NCBI RefSeq assembly: GCF_003590875.1 | Contig: NZ_QYUN01000002.1 | Location: 1,426,001-1,490,000 of the forward strand | Reading direction: 5' to 3' | Source of the DNA: Noviherbaspirillum cavernae | GTDB lineage: Bacteria > Pseudomonadota > Gammaproteobacteria > Burkholderiales > Burkholderiaceae_D | Length of the DNA: 64,000 bases | Shown: piece after piece, positions 52,992 to 63,057 of the stretch | How positions within the stretch are numbered: the first letter of the stretch is position 1 | Layout: each line of letters opens with the position of its first letter | The notes under the pieces: model-generated | The model's input: the letters and a program-made list of their open reading frames with translations, nothing else | The model's database searches: none | Told to the model about the DNA's origin: nothing | Translations under genes and position numbers: made by a program

Positions 52992-53999
52992 ATGAAGGAC
53001 TTAGCGAGATTTTCTGGGGAACCGAAGCAGAGCACATCGCCGTCCTCGCCATCGCAAGTCAGCCCCCAGGTTCAGCTCATTACCATTTCCGAAGAAGAAG
53101 CCGAGCAGCGCATCGATAATTTTCTCTTGCGCATTTGCAAAGGGGTGCCGAAGAGCCATATTTATCGTGTGCTACGGTCAGGCGAAGTGCGTGTCAACAA
53201 AGGCCGTATCGATCAGACATATCGCCTGAAAGAAGGGGATGTGGTGCGAGTGCCGCCGGTGCGGGTCGCCGAAAAGACTGTGCAGACGGTTCCTGGGGCT
53301 GAATTCAAAATCTTGCTTGAAGATAATCATCTTTTGATCATCGACAAACCCGCCGGTGTTGCCGTGCACGGCGGGTCAGGTGTCAGCTACGGGGTGATCG
53401 AGCAATTGCGCGCGGCCCGTCCGCAAGCAAAATTTCTCGAACTGGTGCATCGGCTGGACCGGGATACGTCCGGCATTCTCATGCTTGCCAAGAAAAGGTC
53501 GGCGTTGACGAACTTGCATGAACAGATTCGTGATGGCCAACTCGACAAGCGGTATTTTGCATTGGTGCATGGTGATTGGCAGAATCCGCGGCAGCATATC
53601 AAACTGCCGTTGTTCAAATACAGCACCCCGGATGGTGAACGCCGGGTGCGTGTTCAGTCGGATGGGCAACCATCCCATACCATATTCAATCTAATTCGCA
53701 AGTACGACTCGTTCGCCTTGCTGGAAGCGGAATTGAAGACTGGGCGTACGCATCAGATCCGGGTCCATCTAGCCTCTAGCGGATTTCCGATTGTTGGTGA
53801 TGACAAATATGGTGATTTCGGCTTGAACCGTGTATTGCAGAAACCGGACGGCACGCGCGTTGCCTTGAAGCGAATGTTTCTGCATGCGCATGAGATCACG
53901 TTCATCCATCCCGAAAGTGGCAAACCTGTTACGCTCAATGCGCCTCTTCCGAGCGAATGCGAGCAGTTTGTAAAGAGTCTGAACAAGGCTTCCGCTTGA
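52992..53999 (+). CDS. rluC: 23S rRNA pseudouridine synthase RluC
   Basis: A 335-aa RluA-family enzyme that makes pseudouridines in 23S rRNA. An S4 RNA-binding domain (about residues 38-95, RIDNFLLRICKGVPKSHIYRVLRSGEVRVNKGR spread over this range) precedes the catalytic domain. HRLDRDTSG has the catalytic Asp156, and RTHQIRVH lies near 258. The ATG at 52992 was chosen; the frame extends upstream without a ribosome site. The position opposite rne is typical for Burkholderiales and the enterics. Confidence 0.94.
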   Translation: MKDLARFSGEPKQSTSPSSPSQVSPQVQLITISEEEAEQRIDNFLLRICKGVPKSHIYRVLRSGEVRVNKGRIDQTYRLKEGDVVRVPPVRVAEKTVQTVPGAEFKILLEDNHLLIIDKPAGVAVHGGSGVSYGVIEQLRAARPQAKFLELVHRLDRDTSGILMLAKKRSALTNLHEQIRDGQLDKRYFALVHGDWQNPRQHIKLPLFKYSTPDGERRVRVQSDGQPSHTIFNLIRKYDSFALLEAELKTGRTHQIRVHLASSGFPIVGDDKYGDFGLNRVLQKPDGTRVALKRMFLHAHEITFIHPESGKPVTLNAPLPSECEQFVKSLNKASA

Positions 54000-54056
54000 A
54001 TCGCATTCCCGGCGATAACGAAAACAAGGAGTTGGTAGTCAGTACTACCGGAAAAC

Positions 54057-54716
54057 ATGACAAGAAAGCAATTTGATTTAATCGTATTCGACTGGGATGG
54101 CACCTTGATGGACAGCACGGCGACCATTGTCAAGTGCATCCAGGCTGCGGCCAAGGACCTCGGGCTGCCAATTCCGGACAACAAGGCCGCGTCGCATGTC
54201 ATCGGCCTCGGCTTGCAGGACGCCATGGAAGCAGCACTGCCGGGACTGGATCCCAGGCATTACCCGCGCATCGTCGAACGCTATCGCTATCATTACCTCA
54301 GCAAGGACAAGGGTCTTGCCCTTTTTGAGGGGGTGCGCGAAATGCTGACCGAACTGTCGCAGCAGGGATATTTTCTCGCGGTCGCGACCGGAAAGAGCCG
54401 GGTCGGCTTGAATCGGGCACTGGATGCGGCGAATCTGTTATCGGTCTTCGATGCCACTCGCTGCGCGGATGAAACCTTTTCGAAGCCGCATCCCGCGATG
54501 CTGCAGGAATTGACCCGTGAATTGGGACAAGACATTCAGCGTACCGTCATGATCGGCGATACCACCCACGATCTGCAGATGGCGATCAATGCCGGTGCTG
54601 CGGGAATCGCGGTGCAATATGGTGCCCATCCTGCGCATGAATTGGAAACGCTGAATCCGATCTATGCGGCCAATTCGGTCCCTGAACTCCATGCCTGGCT
54701 GAACGAGAATGCGTAA
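54057..54716 (+). CDS. HAD-family phosphatase (phosphoglycolate phosphatase-like)
   Basis: A 219-aa HAD hydrolase. DWDGT with nucleophile Asp12 and general-acid Asp14, the second motif TGKSRVG near 105, Lys in SKPHP near 142, and metal-binding GDTTHD near 163 give a full set. A helical cap (about residues 17-80) fits the Gph subgroup. It overlaps the Rieske gene by 1 base. Substrate may be 2-phosphoglycolate or another small phosphate. Confidence 0.88.
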   Translation: MTRKQFDLIVFDWDGTLMDSTATIVKCIQAAAKDLGLPIPDNKAASHVIGLGLQDAMEAALPGLDPRHYPRIVERYRYHYLSKDKGLALFEGVREMLTELSQQGYFLAVATGKSRVGLNRALDAANLLSVFDATRCADETFSKPHPAMLQELTRELGQDIQRTVMIGDTTHDLQMAINAGAAGIAVQYGAHPAHELETLNPIYAANSVPELHAWLNENA

Positions 54717-55087
54717 TGAGCGAGACCGCGATCCAGATTTGCGTATCCGAGGCTCTTGAAGAGAGCGGCAAAGGCATTCGATTTCCCGTAACCGCTGGGG
54801 GGGAGGATGGCACCGGATTCGCGATTCGATATAGCGGTGCCGTTTATGCATATCTCAATCGATGCGCCCACGTGCCGATCGAGCTGGATTGGAACGAAGG
54901 CGAATTTTTCGAATCCAGCGGGCTTTACCTCATGTGCTCCACGCACGGAGCGATCTACGTGCCGGACAGCGGACGCTGTGCCGGCGGCCCCTGTCGCGGG
55001 GGGCGTCTGCGGCCAATTGTTGTGTTCGAAAAAGACAATCGGGTATTCTGGCAGCCGGATGAATACGTCCGGCCTGCAAGGGCATGA
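54716..55087 (+). CDS. Rieske [2Fe-2S] protein
   Basis: A 123-aa ferredoxin-like protein. The cluster ligands are Cys50 and His52 (CAH) and Cys74 and His77 (CSTH), with GPCRGG following. There is no membrane helix, so this is a soluble Rieske ferredoxin, not a cytochrome bc1 subunit. It starts within the stop of the HAD gene (TAATG) and is followed 31 bp later by sppA, so all are in one transcript from rluC. The partner enzyme is unknown. Confidence 0.9.
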   Translation: MSETAIQICVSEALEESGKGIRFPVTAGGEDGTGFAIRYSGAVYAYLNRCAHVPIELDWNEGEFFESSGLYLMCSTHGAIYVPDSGRCAGGPCRGGRLRPIVVFEKDNRVFWQPDEYVRPARA

Positions 55088-55118
55088 GTTCTCAGTACAC
55101 AGAAGAGAGTGATCGACG

Positions 55119-56141
55119 ATGAGCGACAACAGTTTTGAAGAACGCGGGCACGAGTCTCACGGCGAATCGACGCAGACGCGAACCTTCACGCCGCCGCAAA
55201 ACAGAAAGGATGGCTGGGAGCGGGAGGTGCTGGAAAAGCTCGCGTTTGCCACGCTGAAAGAGCAGCGTGCGCGCCGCCGCTGGAGCAACTTTTTCAAGTT
55301 TGCGACCTTGGCGGTGATTGTCTTCGGACTCTGGCTTGCATTCGACTTGGGTGGTGCCGATGTCGAACCGGTCGGGCCGCATACCGCACTGATCAAGATT
55401 GATGGCACCATCGAGGCAGGTACGTCTGGAGCTGCAGACACGGTCATTCCCGCGTTGAACCAGGCCTACTCGGATGACAATGCTGTCGGCGTGATCTTGC
55501 AAATCAACAGTCCGGGCGGCAGTCCGGTGCAAGCAGGCATGATCAACGACGAAATCATGCGTCTGCGCAAAGCCTATCCTCGCAAGCCGCTGTTTGTCGT
55601 GGTCGATGAAATCTGCGCGTCCGGCGGCTATTACATTGCCGCTGCGGGCGACAAGATTTTCGTCAACAAGGCCAGCATCGTCGGCTCCATCGGCGTATTG
55701 ATGGAGGGATTCGGGTTCACTGGATTGATGGATAAATTGGGCGTGGAGCGTCGTTTGATGACTGCAGGCGAAAACAAGGGTTTCATGGATCCGTTTAGTC
55801 CGCAAAGCGCCCAGCAGAAAGGTTTTGCGCAAGAGATGTTGAACGAGATTCACCAGCAGTTCATCGACGTCGTGCGCGAAGGCCGAGGCAAACGATTGAA
55901 GGAAACGCCCGAGACGTTCTCGGGGTTGTTCTGGAGCGGTTCAAAGGCCGTCGAGATTGGCTTGGCAGACGGGTTTGGTACGGTCGATACAGTGGCGCGC
56001 GACGAATTGAAGGCAGAAGACATCGTTGACTACACTCAACATGAAGGCTTGTCGGAGAGATTGTTGAAGAAATTTGGTGGTGCCGTAGGCACTGCCGTTA
56101 TGGCTTCGATGTCGGGGATGGCGAAACCAGCGTTGAAATGA
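55119..56141 (+). CDS. sppA: S49-family signal peptide peptidase
   Basis: A 340-aa membrane serine protease that clears cleaved signal peptides. One helix (about residues 59-77) anchors it, with the active domain in the periplasm. ICASGGYYIAAAGDK has the nucleophile Ser168. AGENKGFMDPF holds the general-base Lys220, 52 residues later as in the short SppA group. A preceding QINSPGGSPVQAG loop fits the oxyanion region. The size fits the single-domain octamer-forming type. Confidence 0.92.
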   Translation: MSDNSFEERGHESHGESTQTRTFTPPQNRKDGWEREVLEKLAFATLKEQRARRRWSNFFKFATLAVIVFGLWLAFDLGGADVEPVGPHTALIKIDGTIEAGTSGAADTVIPALNQAYSDDNAVGVILQINSPGGSPVQAGMINDEIMRLRKAYPRKPLFVVVDEICASGGYYIAAAGDKIFVNKASIVGSIGVLMEGFGFTGLMDKLGVERRLMTAGENKGFMDPFSPQSAQQKGFAQEMLNEIHQQFIDVVREGRGKRLKETPETFSGLFWSGSKAVEIGLADGFGTVDTVARDELKAEDIVDYTQHEGLSERLLKKFGGAVGTAVMASMSGMAKPALK

Positions 56142-56343
56142 CTGACGAGATTTCAGGAAGTGTCGGCGTGCTCTTGAATCTTCCGAATCCCATCTTATAC
56201 TGCAAGTGTCTGATGTCAGATTCGATCCTTGTACGCATAAACAAACACGTAAAAAGGAAAAAATCCTGAGTCAGGCAACACTTGTCGCATCGGCGATGCG
56301 GCTTTGAGAAGTCTCGGACTTCTCACTAGTTGCCCCATGGGCA

Positions 56344-56376
56344 TGCAAAACGGCGGCGCAATACCGCCGTTTTGCA
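56344..56376. terminator. Bidirectional intrinsic terminator
   Basis: A 13-bp perfect stem TGCAAAACGGCGG/CCGCCGTTTTGCA with a 7-base loop, placed between convergent sppA and the methylase gene. Its A- and T-rich outer flanks suit termination from both sides, though the T-runs are short. Confidence 0.75.
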
Positions 56377-56387
56377 CGTCTGGACAG

Positions 56388-57140
56388 CTAGTTTGCAAGC
56401 AATAAGAACACGGTAGGCTTCTTGTGAAATTCAGGCATCTTGCCGGCCACCAGTTCCTCTTTCCATTTTGCCGCTGTCTGGGTCTTGATCGATTCCGATG
56501 CCAGCGTCAAATCGGTGGCGACGCACATCAGCGTGCTTCCATGGCAGTTTGCGATAAGTGCGTCCAGCAGGGCAGCGTTGCGATACGGTGTTTCGATGAA
56601 TAGTTGAGTCTGCTTCTCCTGCCGTGATCTGTCCTCGAGCGCCTTGATGCGCTTCGCACGTTGATCGGCGTCTGTTGGCAGGTAGCCATTGAAGGCAAAA
56701 CTTTGCCCGTTCAATCCGCTGGCCATCACAGCAAGCAATAAGGACGACGGACCAACCAACGGTTTTACGGGAATCCCTCGCTCATGCGCAAGTCGTACCA
56801 GATTCGCGCCCGGGTCTGCAACGGCCGGCACACCAGCTTCCGAGATCAATCCCGCATCGCATCCCGCCAGGAGTGGGGCCAGCAGAGCCGGCAGCGCTGC
56901 GGCTTCGGTATTGACATTGAGTTCGCTGATCCGGATTTCCTGAAGAGGCTTCGTCAATGGATGCGAAACCGAAACGAGCTTGAGAAAGGCCCTGGTCGTT
57001 TTCGCATTTTCCGCGATGAAGTACTCGAGCCCGGAGATCGCGCGCTGCACCTGTGATGGAATGATTTGCGCTAATGGATCTGTTTGTGCTGCGTCGACTG
57101 GGCCGAGAGTATTGGGAAGAAGGTAAAGAATGCCGGGCAT
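56388..57140 (-). CDS. SAM-dependent methyltransferase, tetrapyrrole-methylase fold (RsmI-related)
   Basis: A 250-aa enzyme of the corrin/porphyrin methylase fold. MPGILYLLPNTLG opens it, LISEAGVPAVADPGANLVRLAHE near 105-125 is the SAM-site region shared with RsmI, and VGPSSLLLAVMASGLNGQSFAFNGYLP follows. This is not the main rsmI gene by sequence style; it matches the RsmI-like paralog found next to maf in many Betaproteobacteria. Its substrate is unknown. The gene lies 72 bp downstream of maf on the same strand. Confidence 0.85.
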   Translation of the reverse strand: MPGILYLLPNTLGPVDAAQTDPLAQIIPSQVQRAISGLEYFIAENAKTTRAFLKLVSVSHPLTKPLQEIRISELNVNTEAAALPALLAPLLAGCDAGLISEAGVPAVADPGANLVRLAHERGIPVKPLVGPSSLLLAVMASGLNGQSFAFNGYLPTDADQRAKRIKALEDRSRQEKQTQLFIETPYRNAALLDALIANCHGSTLMCVATDLTLASESIKTQTAAKWKEELVAGKMPEFHKKPTVFLLLAN

Positions 57141-57212
57141 GATGTGTTGATGTGAGAGAAATGGCCATCGCTATGTGCGCAATACGCATGCAAGAACGTA
57201 TTCCTTGCGATG

Positions 57213-57842
57213 TCACGAAGTGCCGTATCGGAGCCCAAATAAAGACACTCCGGCCCGGCGCAGCATTGTAGTCAGTGCGATCAGCGGCAGGCCGGTGAGA
57301 GCCGTCGGATCGGGACTCTCGATTTTTTCGAGAATTGCTATTCCAAGTCCCTCGTTTTTTGCGCTGCCTGCGCAATCATATGGCTGCTCGGTTCTAAGAT
57401 AGGCATCCAGCTGTTCGTCAGGAAGGTCGCGGAAGGTGACAAAGGTCTGCACATTCTCCACTTGCGCTGCCTGTGCTGCATTGGCGTTGCGGGCATCCCA
57501 CAGACACAATGCAGTATGGAAGACAACGCGCTTGCCGCGCATCTGCTGCAATTGTTTCAAGGCCATGTCATGAGATCCGGGCTTGCCGATTTGCTCACCG
57601 TCAAGCGTTGCCACTTGATCCGATCCAATGATCAGAGCATCCGGATACTGCTTTGCGATAGCCGCGGCTTTCTGACGAGCAAGGCGTACGGCCGTTGTGT
57701 CCGGAGATTCGCCCGCCAGAGGTGATTCGTCGATATCGGGTGCGACGACATCGAATGGGATGCGCAAGCGTGAGAGCAATTCCTTTCGATATGCGGAGCC
57801 TGACGCGAGGACAAGGCGCGGCACGATGGATGAGGCAGGCAT
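57213..57842 (-). CDS. maf: Maf/YceF-family nucleotide pyrophosphatase
   Basis: A 209-aa house-cleaning NTP pyrophosphatase. LVLASGSAYRKELL (about residues 10-23) is the Maf signature, DIDES near 38 and IIGSDQVATLDG near 74-85 complete the site. The neighbourhood (divergent from yceD-rpmF-plsX) and the SDQVA motif point to the YceF branch, which prefers 7-methyl-GTP. Start at MPASSIV was chosen over a 9-codon longer frame. Confidence 0.9.
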   Translation of the reverse strand: MPASSIVPRLVLASGSAYRKELLSRLRIPFDVVAPDIDESPLAGESPDTTAVRLARQKAAAIAKQYPDALIIGSDQVATLDGEQIGKPGSHDMALKQLQQMRGKRVVFHTALCLWDARNANAAQAAQVENVQTFVTFRDLPDEQLDAYLRTEQPYDCAGSAKNEGLGIAILEKIESPDPTALTGLPLIALTTMLRRAGVSLFGLRYGTS

Positions 57843-57889
57843 TTTTGATATTGAATGGAGTGAGTGCACAGGAAAATCAAGCTAACACT

Positions 57890-57919
57890 TTGACGAATAA
57901 GGAAAAAGCCTGTTATTAT
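57890..57919 (+). promoter_or_regulatory. Sigma-70-type promoter for yceD-fab operon
   Basis: TTGACG at 57,890-57,895 and TATTAT at 57,914-57,919 are 18 bp apart, 25 bp before the yceD start. This is the best promoter-like match in the maf/yceD gap and faces the fatty-acid operon. Confidence 0.55.
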
Positions 57920-57944
57920 CGCAGGTTTTCCGGGGCAAACTTCC

Positions 57945-58442
57945 ATGAGTGCTTTTGTAATCGACGCTTTTGAGTTTTGCCGCGTCAAGGAGCGTCGTGA
58001 GGGTCGGATTGCAGTTTGCGATCTGTCAAGGCTGGCGGAAGAGTCCGCTGACAAGTTCGGCGCAATTCACTGGTCTCTGCAAGGTGGCAGCGATAATCGT
58101 GGTCATTCGCAGTTGCTGCTTTCTGTGTCGGGCTCGGTGCGTTTGATTTGCCAGCGCTGCCTGACGCCGTTTGAGTTTGATGTTGCATCCGATTCGGTGC
58201 TTGTACTGGCCCGGAGTGATGCTGATGCGGACGAGATCGATGCATTTTTGGCAGATGATTCGGTTGAAGTCATTGTTGGGAGTCGGACTTTCAATGTTGC
58301 TGAATTGATAGAGGATGAGGCGTTACTGACCATTCCCCTGTCAGCCAAGCACGATGTTTGCCCGGATCAGTTGGCGCCAGATGTTGAGCGGGGAGCGGAA
58401 AAGGTTTCGCCGTTTGCAGTGCTGAAAAGCCTCAAGCAATAG
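57945..58442 (+). CDS. yceD: YceD/DUF177-family protein
   Basis: A 165-aa protein of the DUF177 family, found next to rpmF in most bacteria and plants and tied to 23S rRNA processing or accumulation. LICQRCLTPFEFDV (near residue 67) has the CxxC conserved in the family. The acidic middle (DADADEIDAFLADDSVE) and LIEDEALLTIPLSAKHD are also typical. It starts the forward operon. Confidence 0.9.
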   Translation: MSAFVIDAFEFCRVKERREGRIAVCDLSRLAEESADKFGAIHWSLQGGSDNRGHSQLLLSVSGSVRLICQRCLTPFEFDVASDSVLVLARSDADADEIDAFLADDSVEVIVGSRTFNVAELIEDEALLTIPLSAKHDVCPDQLAPDVERGAEKVSPFAVLKSLKQ

Positions 58443-58562
58443 ATGGGGTCAAATTCGGGCGCATGCAATGCGTTTGAAGGAAATGCAGGAAAGATCCGGT
58501 TTGTAAAATGGTTGGCAATCCGGGTATGTTAAAATTCGAAGTCTTCAGGTTTAGGAGCTATC

Positions 58563-58745
58563 ATGGCCGTTCAGCAAAATAAAAAGTCCCCATCCAAGCG
58601 TGGCATGCATCGTGCGCACGATTTTCTGTCCGCTCCGCCGCTGGCAGTTGAGCCGACAACTGGCGAAACGCATCTGCGTCACCACATCAGCCCCAACGGC
58701 TATTATCGTGGTCGCAAAGTGTTGAAGACCAAGAACGACGAGTAA
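58563..58745 (+). CDS. rpmF: Ribosomal protein L32
   Basis: A 60-aa large-subunit protein. The N-terminal [20 protein letters not shown] and the C-terminal [15 protein letters not shown] segments are diagnostic. It is the cysteine-free form, so it does not bind zinc. TTTAGGAGCTATC gives a strong ribosome site, and an extended -10 (TGTTAAAAT, 58,527-58,535) just upstream may give it its own promoter. Confidence 0.97.
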   Translation: MAVQQNKKSPSKRGMHRAHDFLSAPPLAVEPTTGETHLRHHISPNGYYRGRKVLKTKNDE

Positions 58746-58895
58746 TCGTTCCGCACACTTTTTGTATGCTGAAAGCGGCGCCGAAGGTTTGACTTAGCGC
58801 CGTTTTTTCATATTTTGAAAGAACGCATTGCGTCATTTTGAATCACGCCGGATCTGGCCCGCAGGTTGGTTGGAGCGAGGTACTGAATCAAAAAA

Positions 58896-59987
58896 ATGAC
58901 AATCAAAATTTCCATTGACTGCATGGGTGGCGATCATGGCCCCGCAGTCACAATTCCCGCAGCTGTCTCTTTCGTCAATAGCGAGCCTGAGGCTGAGCTG
59001 ATTCTGGTCGGTCTGGAAAGCGCAATCCGCGCGGAACTCAAGAAACATAAAGCTGCAGACCATCCTCGTCTATCAGTCCTCAATGCGACAGAAGTCGTCA
59101 CGATGGATGATCCGCTCGAAGTCGCGTTGAGGCGGAAGAAGGATTCCTCCATGCGGGTCGCCATCAATCTGGTGAAAGACGGGCGCGCGCATGCGTGTGT
59201 CTCTGCCGGCAATACTGGTGCCCTGATGGCGGTGTCTCGCTATGTGTTGAAGACTATTCCAGGGGTCGATCGTCCGGCACTCTGTGCCCTTATCCCCAAT
59301 CAAAAAGATGCACCCACTTACATGCTTGACTTGGGGGCCAATGTCGACTGCGAAGCCCAACATTTGCATCAGTTTGCCTTGATGGGAGCCGTGCTGGTTT
59401 CCGCCCTTGAAGGAAAGGCAAAACCCACGATCGGCTTGCTTAATGTTGGCGAAGAGGACATCAAGGGTAACGATGTTGTCAAACAAACCGCCGCATTGCT
59501 GCGTGCCGACCATGAGAAAGACCTGCTCAATTTCCACGGCAATGTGGAAGGTAACGATATCTTCGAGGGCACGACGGACATCGTTGTATGCGATGGTTTC
59601 GTGGGGAATGTGGTGCTCAAGGCTTCCGAAGGCCTTGGGCGTTTTGTAAAGAAGGTCCTGACCACCGAGTTCAAGCGCAATCCGCTTAACATGCTGGGCG
59701 CCTTGATCGCCACAGGTGCCATCAAGGCAATTTCCCGTCGCATGAATCCTTCCCGCTACAATGGCGCCAGTTTGCTGGGTCTTCGGGGACTTGTCTTCAA
59801 GAGCCATGGCGGTGAAAATGCGTACGGATATGAATGGGCGATCAAGCGCGCATTCGATGCAGCAAAATACGATGTCATTTCACGCATTTCGAAATCGATC
59901 GCAGAATTGATGTCGCAGCCGGAAACGGATCCGGCAGCAGCTGGCGGGTCCGGAGTCAATGATCTAACACAACAGAAATCGGCATGA
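58896..59987 (+). CDS. plsX: Phosphate acyltransferase PlsX
   Basis: A 363-aa enzyme converting acyl-ACP to acyl phosphate for phospholipid synthesis; it works at the inner face of the membrane. [12 protein letters not shown] opens it, SAGNTGALM near 107 and [10 protein letters not shown] near 145 form the active-site region. [15 protein letters not shown] near 235 is the membrane-contact stretch. It overlaps fabH by 4 bases (ATGA). The C-terminal 25 residues are variable. Confidence 0.95.
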   Translation: MTIKISIDCMGGDHGPAVTIPAAVSFVNSEPEAELILVGLESAIRAELKKHKAADHPRLSVLNATEVVTMDDPLEVALRRKKDSSMRVAINLVKDGRAHACVSAGNTGALMAVSRYVLKTIPGVDRPALCALIPNQKDAPTYMLDLGANVDCEAQHLHQFALMGAVLVSALEGKAKPTIGLLNVGEEDIKGNDVVKQTAALLRADHEKDLLNFHGNVEGNDIFEGTTDIVVCDGFVGNVVLKASEGLGRFVKKVLTTEFKRNPLNMLGALIATGAIKAISRRMNPSRYNGASLLGLRGLVFKSHGGENAYGYEWAIKRAFDAAKYDVISRISKSIAELMSQPETDPAAAGGSGVNDLTQQKSA

Positions 59988-60970
59988 ATCTCTATAGCAA
60001 AATCATCGGTACAGGGAGTCATCTTCCCCCCAGGCGTGTAACGAATGAAGAGCTCGCCAAGCAGCTGGCGGAAAAGGGGATTGAGACCTCCGACGAGTGG
60101 ATCGTGTCGCGCAGCGGGATTTCAGCTCGTCACTATGCGGAGCCTCATGTGCAATCGAGTGATCTCGCTGTTGAGGCTGCCAGACGTGCTCTTGAAATGG
60201 CGGCGCTTGATGCAAATGACATTGATCTCATCATTTTGGCGACGTCCACACCAGATCATTTCGGAGGCTTTCCCAGCACTGCCTGCGTAGTGCAACGCAA
60301 ACTCGGAATCACGAATGAATGTGCCGCAGTGGACGTCCAGGCTGTATGCAGCGGTTTTGTCTACGCGGTGTCCGTTGCCGATAGCTTCATCAAATCCGGC
60401 GCTCATAAAAATGTTCTGATCATAGGCGCGGAAGTATTTTCGCGCATCCTGAATTTTGAAGACCGTACCACGTGTGTGTTGTTTGGTGATGGGGCCGGTG
60501 CGGTGGTGATGACGGCATCGCGTGAGCCTGGAGTTCTTGCGACCAAACTGCATGCGGACGGCAGCCATGCCGACATTCTCTGTATCCCCGGGAGGGTCAG
60601 TGGAGGTGTGGTTGAGGGCAGCGCTTTCCTGCATATGGATGGGCAGGCAGTATTCAAACTCGCTGTATCTGTCCTTGACAAGGTTGCAAATGAAGTGCTC
60701 AGGATTGCTGGCATGGCGGCCTCGGAGGTTAATTGGCTGATTCCGCATCAGGCAAATATCCGGATCATGCAAGGTACTGCCAAGAAGCTCGGCTTGCCGC
60801 TTGAAAAAATGGTGGTTACGGTAGACCAGCACGGCAATACCTCGGCCGCGTCGATCCCCCTTGCGCTCGACAAAGCGATGCGCGATGGCCGCATCAAGCC
60901 AGGACAAAATGTCTTGATGGAAGGTGTCGGCGGCGGATTCACATGGGGTGCGGTTCTCGCACAAATGTAA
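59984..60970 (+). CDS. fabH: 3-oxoacyl-ACP synthase III
   Basis: A 328-aa condensing enzyme that starts fatty-acid synthesis from acetyl-CoA and malonyl-ACP. The active-site triad is Cys122 (in VQAVCSGF), His in IPHQANIRI near 255, and Asn in QHGNTSAAS near 285. Length and motifs are fully standard. It overlaps plsX and is followed 19 bp later by fabD. Confidence 0.95.
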   Translation: MNLYSKIIGTGSHLPPRRVTNEELAKQLAEKGIETSDEWIVSRSGISARHYAEPHVQSSDLAVEAARRALEMAALDANDIDLIILATSTPDHFGGFPSTACVVQRKLGITNECAAVDVQAVCSGFVYAVSVADSFIKSGAHKNVLIIGAEVFSRILNFEDRTTCVLFGDGAGAVVMTASREPGVLATKLHADGSHADILCIPGRVSGGVVEGSAFLHMDGQAVFKLAVSVLDKVANEVLRIAGMAASEVNWLIPHQANIRIMQGTAKKLGLPLEKMVVTVDQHGNTSAASIPLALDKAMRDGRIKPGQNVLMEGVGGGFTWGAVLAQM

Positions 60971-60989
60971 CTACTCTTTAAATACCAGT

Positions 60990-61922
60990 ATGATCAAATG
61001 TGCATTTGTTTTTCCCGGCCAGGGATCGCAGGCCGTCGGAATGTTGAGTGGCTTCGCAGATAACGCGATCGTCAAGCAGACAATCGCCGAGGCTTCGGAC
61101 GCATTGCAATTCGACATGGGCAAGCTGATTGCTGAAGGGCCCAAGGAGGATCTCGACCTGACAACCAACACGCAGCCAGTCATGCTGACTGCTGCCGTGG
61201 CGATTTATCGGGCATGGATCGCGACTGGAGGGCGGGAGCCTGCGATCGTGGCCGGCCACAGCCTTGGCGAGTATTCGGCATTGGTGGCTGCTGGCGTCAT
61301 TGCGTTCAAGGATGCAGTGCCGCTGGTCCGTTTTCGTGCAAAGGCGATGCAGGAAGCCGTGCCAGTAGGGCAGGGCGGTATGGCGGCAATTCTTGGCTTG
61401 TCTGACGATGATGTGCGTGCCGTTTGTGCTGAAGCAGCGCAAGGCGAAATCGTTGAAGCGGTTAATTTCAATGCCCCCGCGCAGGTCGTGATTGCAGGGC
61501 ACAAAGGTGCGGTCGAGCGGGCCTGCGAAGTGGCGAAGGCAAAAGGCGCGAAGCGTGCATTGCCACTCCCGGTATCTGCGCCGTTTCACTCGTCCTTGCT
61601 GAAACCGGCATCTGATCGGTTGCGTAGTTACATGGCCGACATAAGCTTTGCTGCTCCACGAATTCCATTGATTAACAATGTCGATGTTGCCATCGAGCAG
61701 GATGCTGCTGCCATCAAGGACGCGTTGGTGCGTCAGGCTGCCAGCCCGGTACGCTGGGTCGAAACCGTGCAGAAAATGGCGGCAGGCGGCGTGACGCATG
61801 TGGTCGAATGCGGTCCTGGCAAGGTTTTGGCCGGGCTGACAAAGCGCATCAATGGTGAGTTGGCAGGCGACGCAATTGTCGATCAAGCGTCATTGGATAA
61901 AGTCTTGGAGGTTTTGAGGTGA
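60990..61922 (+). CDS. fabD: Malonyl-CoA:ACP transacylase
   Basis: A 310-aa acyltransferase loading malonate onto ACP. FPGQGSQ (residues 8-14), GHSLGEY with nucleophile Ser91, and His200 in VSAPFH give the catalytic pair. Arg in RFRAKAMQEAV near 115 binds the malonyl carboxylate. The ATG at 60990 was chosen, as a longer frame overlaps fabH. It overlaps fabG by 4 bases. Confidence 0.95.
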   Translation: MIKCAFVFPGQGSQAVGMLSGFADNAIVKQTIAEASDALQFDMGKLIAEGPKEDLDLTTNTQPVMLTAAVAIYRAWIATGGREPAIVAGHSLGEYSALVAAGVIAFKDAVPLVRFRAKAMQEAVPVGQGGMAAILGLSDDDVRAVCAEAAQGEIVEAVNFNAPAQVVIAGHKGAVERACEVAKAKGAKRALPLPVSAPFHSSLLKPASDRLRSYMADISFAAPRIPLINNVDVAIEQDAAAIKDALVRQAASPVRWVETVQKMAAGGVTHVVECGPGKVLAGLTKRINGELAGDAIVDQASLDKVLEVLR

Positions 61923-62665
61923 ATCTGAATAATCAAATTGCGCTGGTCACCGGCGCGTCGCGCGGAATTGGCAAGGCAATTGCGGAAGAGCTTGCCAGGA
62001 ACGGGGCAAAGGTGATCGGCACGGCCACTACGGAAGCGGGTGCGGGAACGATTTCAAAGTATTTGTCTGAAATCAGGCCGGATTGCGGTAAGGGCGTTGT
62101 ACTGAATGTAAACAACGCAGATGCCTGTAACGCGACAATCGAGGCAGTTCAGAAAGAGTTCGGTGGTTTGTCGATTCTTGTGAATAACGCGGGCATCACT
62201 CAAGACCAGCTTGCCATGCGGATGAAAGATGAAGAGTGGGATGCCGTTATCGCCACCAACCTGACCGCGGTAGCCCGATTATCCCGCGCAGTATTGCGTG
62301 GCATGATGAAAGCAAAACATGGACGCATTATCAACATCACGTCCGTGGTTGGATCTGCCGGCAATCCGGGGCAAATGAATTATGCGGCTGCCAAGGCGGG
62401 AGTTGCCGGCATGGCGCGCGCATTGGCTCGCGAGATCGGCAGCCGGAACATTACGGTGAATTGTGTCGCTCCCGGTTTCATCGATACCGACATGACGAAG
62501 ACATTGAGCGAGCAACAAACCTCCGCTCTGTTGCAGCAGATTCCGCTGGGCCGACTGGGCTTGCCTGAGGATATCGCCGCAGCGGTGGCATTTCTTGCGT
62601 CGCCGCAAGCCGCTTACATTACCGGCACGACAGTGCATGTGAACGGCGGCATGTACATGAATTAA
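61919..62665 (+). CDS. fabG: 3-oxoacyl-ACP reductase
   Basis: A 248-aa SDR that reduces 3-oxoacyl-ACP with NADPH. GTG start inside the fabD stop (GTGA). TGASRGIG is at 11-18, NNAG at 89-92, and the catalytic Ser142, Tyr155 and Lys159 are present. The C-terminal HVNGGMYMN is the usual FabG ending. Confidence 0.95.
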   Translation: MNLNNQIALVTGASRGIGKAIAEELARNGAKVIGTATTEAGAGTISKYLSEIRPDCGKGVVLNVNNADACNATIEAVQKEFGGLSILVNNAGITQDQLAMRMKDEEWDAVIATNLTAVARLSRAVLRGMMKAKHGRIINITSVVGSAGNPGQMNYAAAKAGVAGMARALAREIGSRNITVNCVAPGFIDTDMTKTLSEQQTSALLQQIPLGRLGLPEDIAAAVAFLASPQAAYITGTTVHVNGGMYMN

Positions 62666-62787
62666 GCGAGAATAAGTTGCTTTTGGCCGATGATCAATCA
62701 ATATTGAAGGCAAAGGCTGAAAGTGAATTTTCATTGCGCAAACCTGATAAAATGCGCGCACTTTCTGTAACCTACTGGAGGCAAAAT

Positions 62788-63027
62788 ATGTCCGATATCG
62801 AACAACGCGTTAAGAAGATCGTCGCTGAACAACTGGGTGTCGCTGAAGCCGACATCAAAAATGAATCGTCTTTTGTTGACGACCTCGGTGCCGATTCGCT
62901 TGACACGGTTGAACTCGTGATGGCGCTTGAAGACGAGTTCGAAATGGAAATCCCGGACGAACAAGCCGAAAAAATCACAACGGTGCAGCAGGCGATCGAC
63001 TACGCCAAGGCACACGTCAAGGCCTGA
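62788..63027 (+). CDS. acpP: Acyl carrier protein
   Basis: A 79-aa acidic four-helix carrier. [12 protein letters not shown] has Ser37, the 4'-phosphopantetheine attachment site. CTGGAGG gives a strong ribosome site. A TAAAAT at 62,748-62,753 in the 122-bp upstream gap could be a -10 for a separate promoter, since ACP is needed in large amounts. Confidence 0.97.
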   Translation: MSDIEQRVKKIVAEQLGVAEADIKNESSFVDDLGADSLDTVELVMALEDEFEMEIPDEQAEKITTVQQAIDYAKAHVKA

Positions 63028-63057
63028 TTCTGTTTTTGATCGATCCAGGAGAGACGC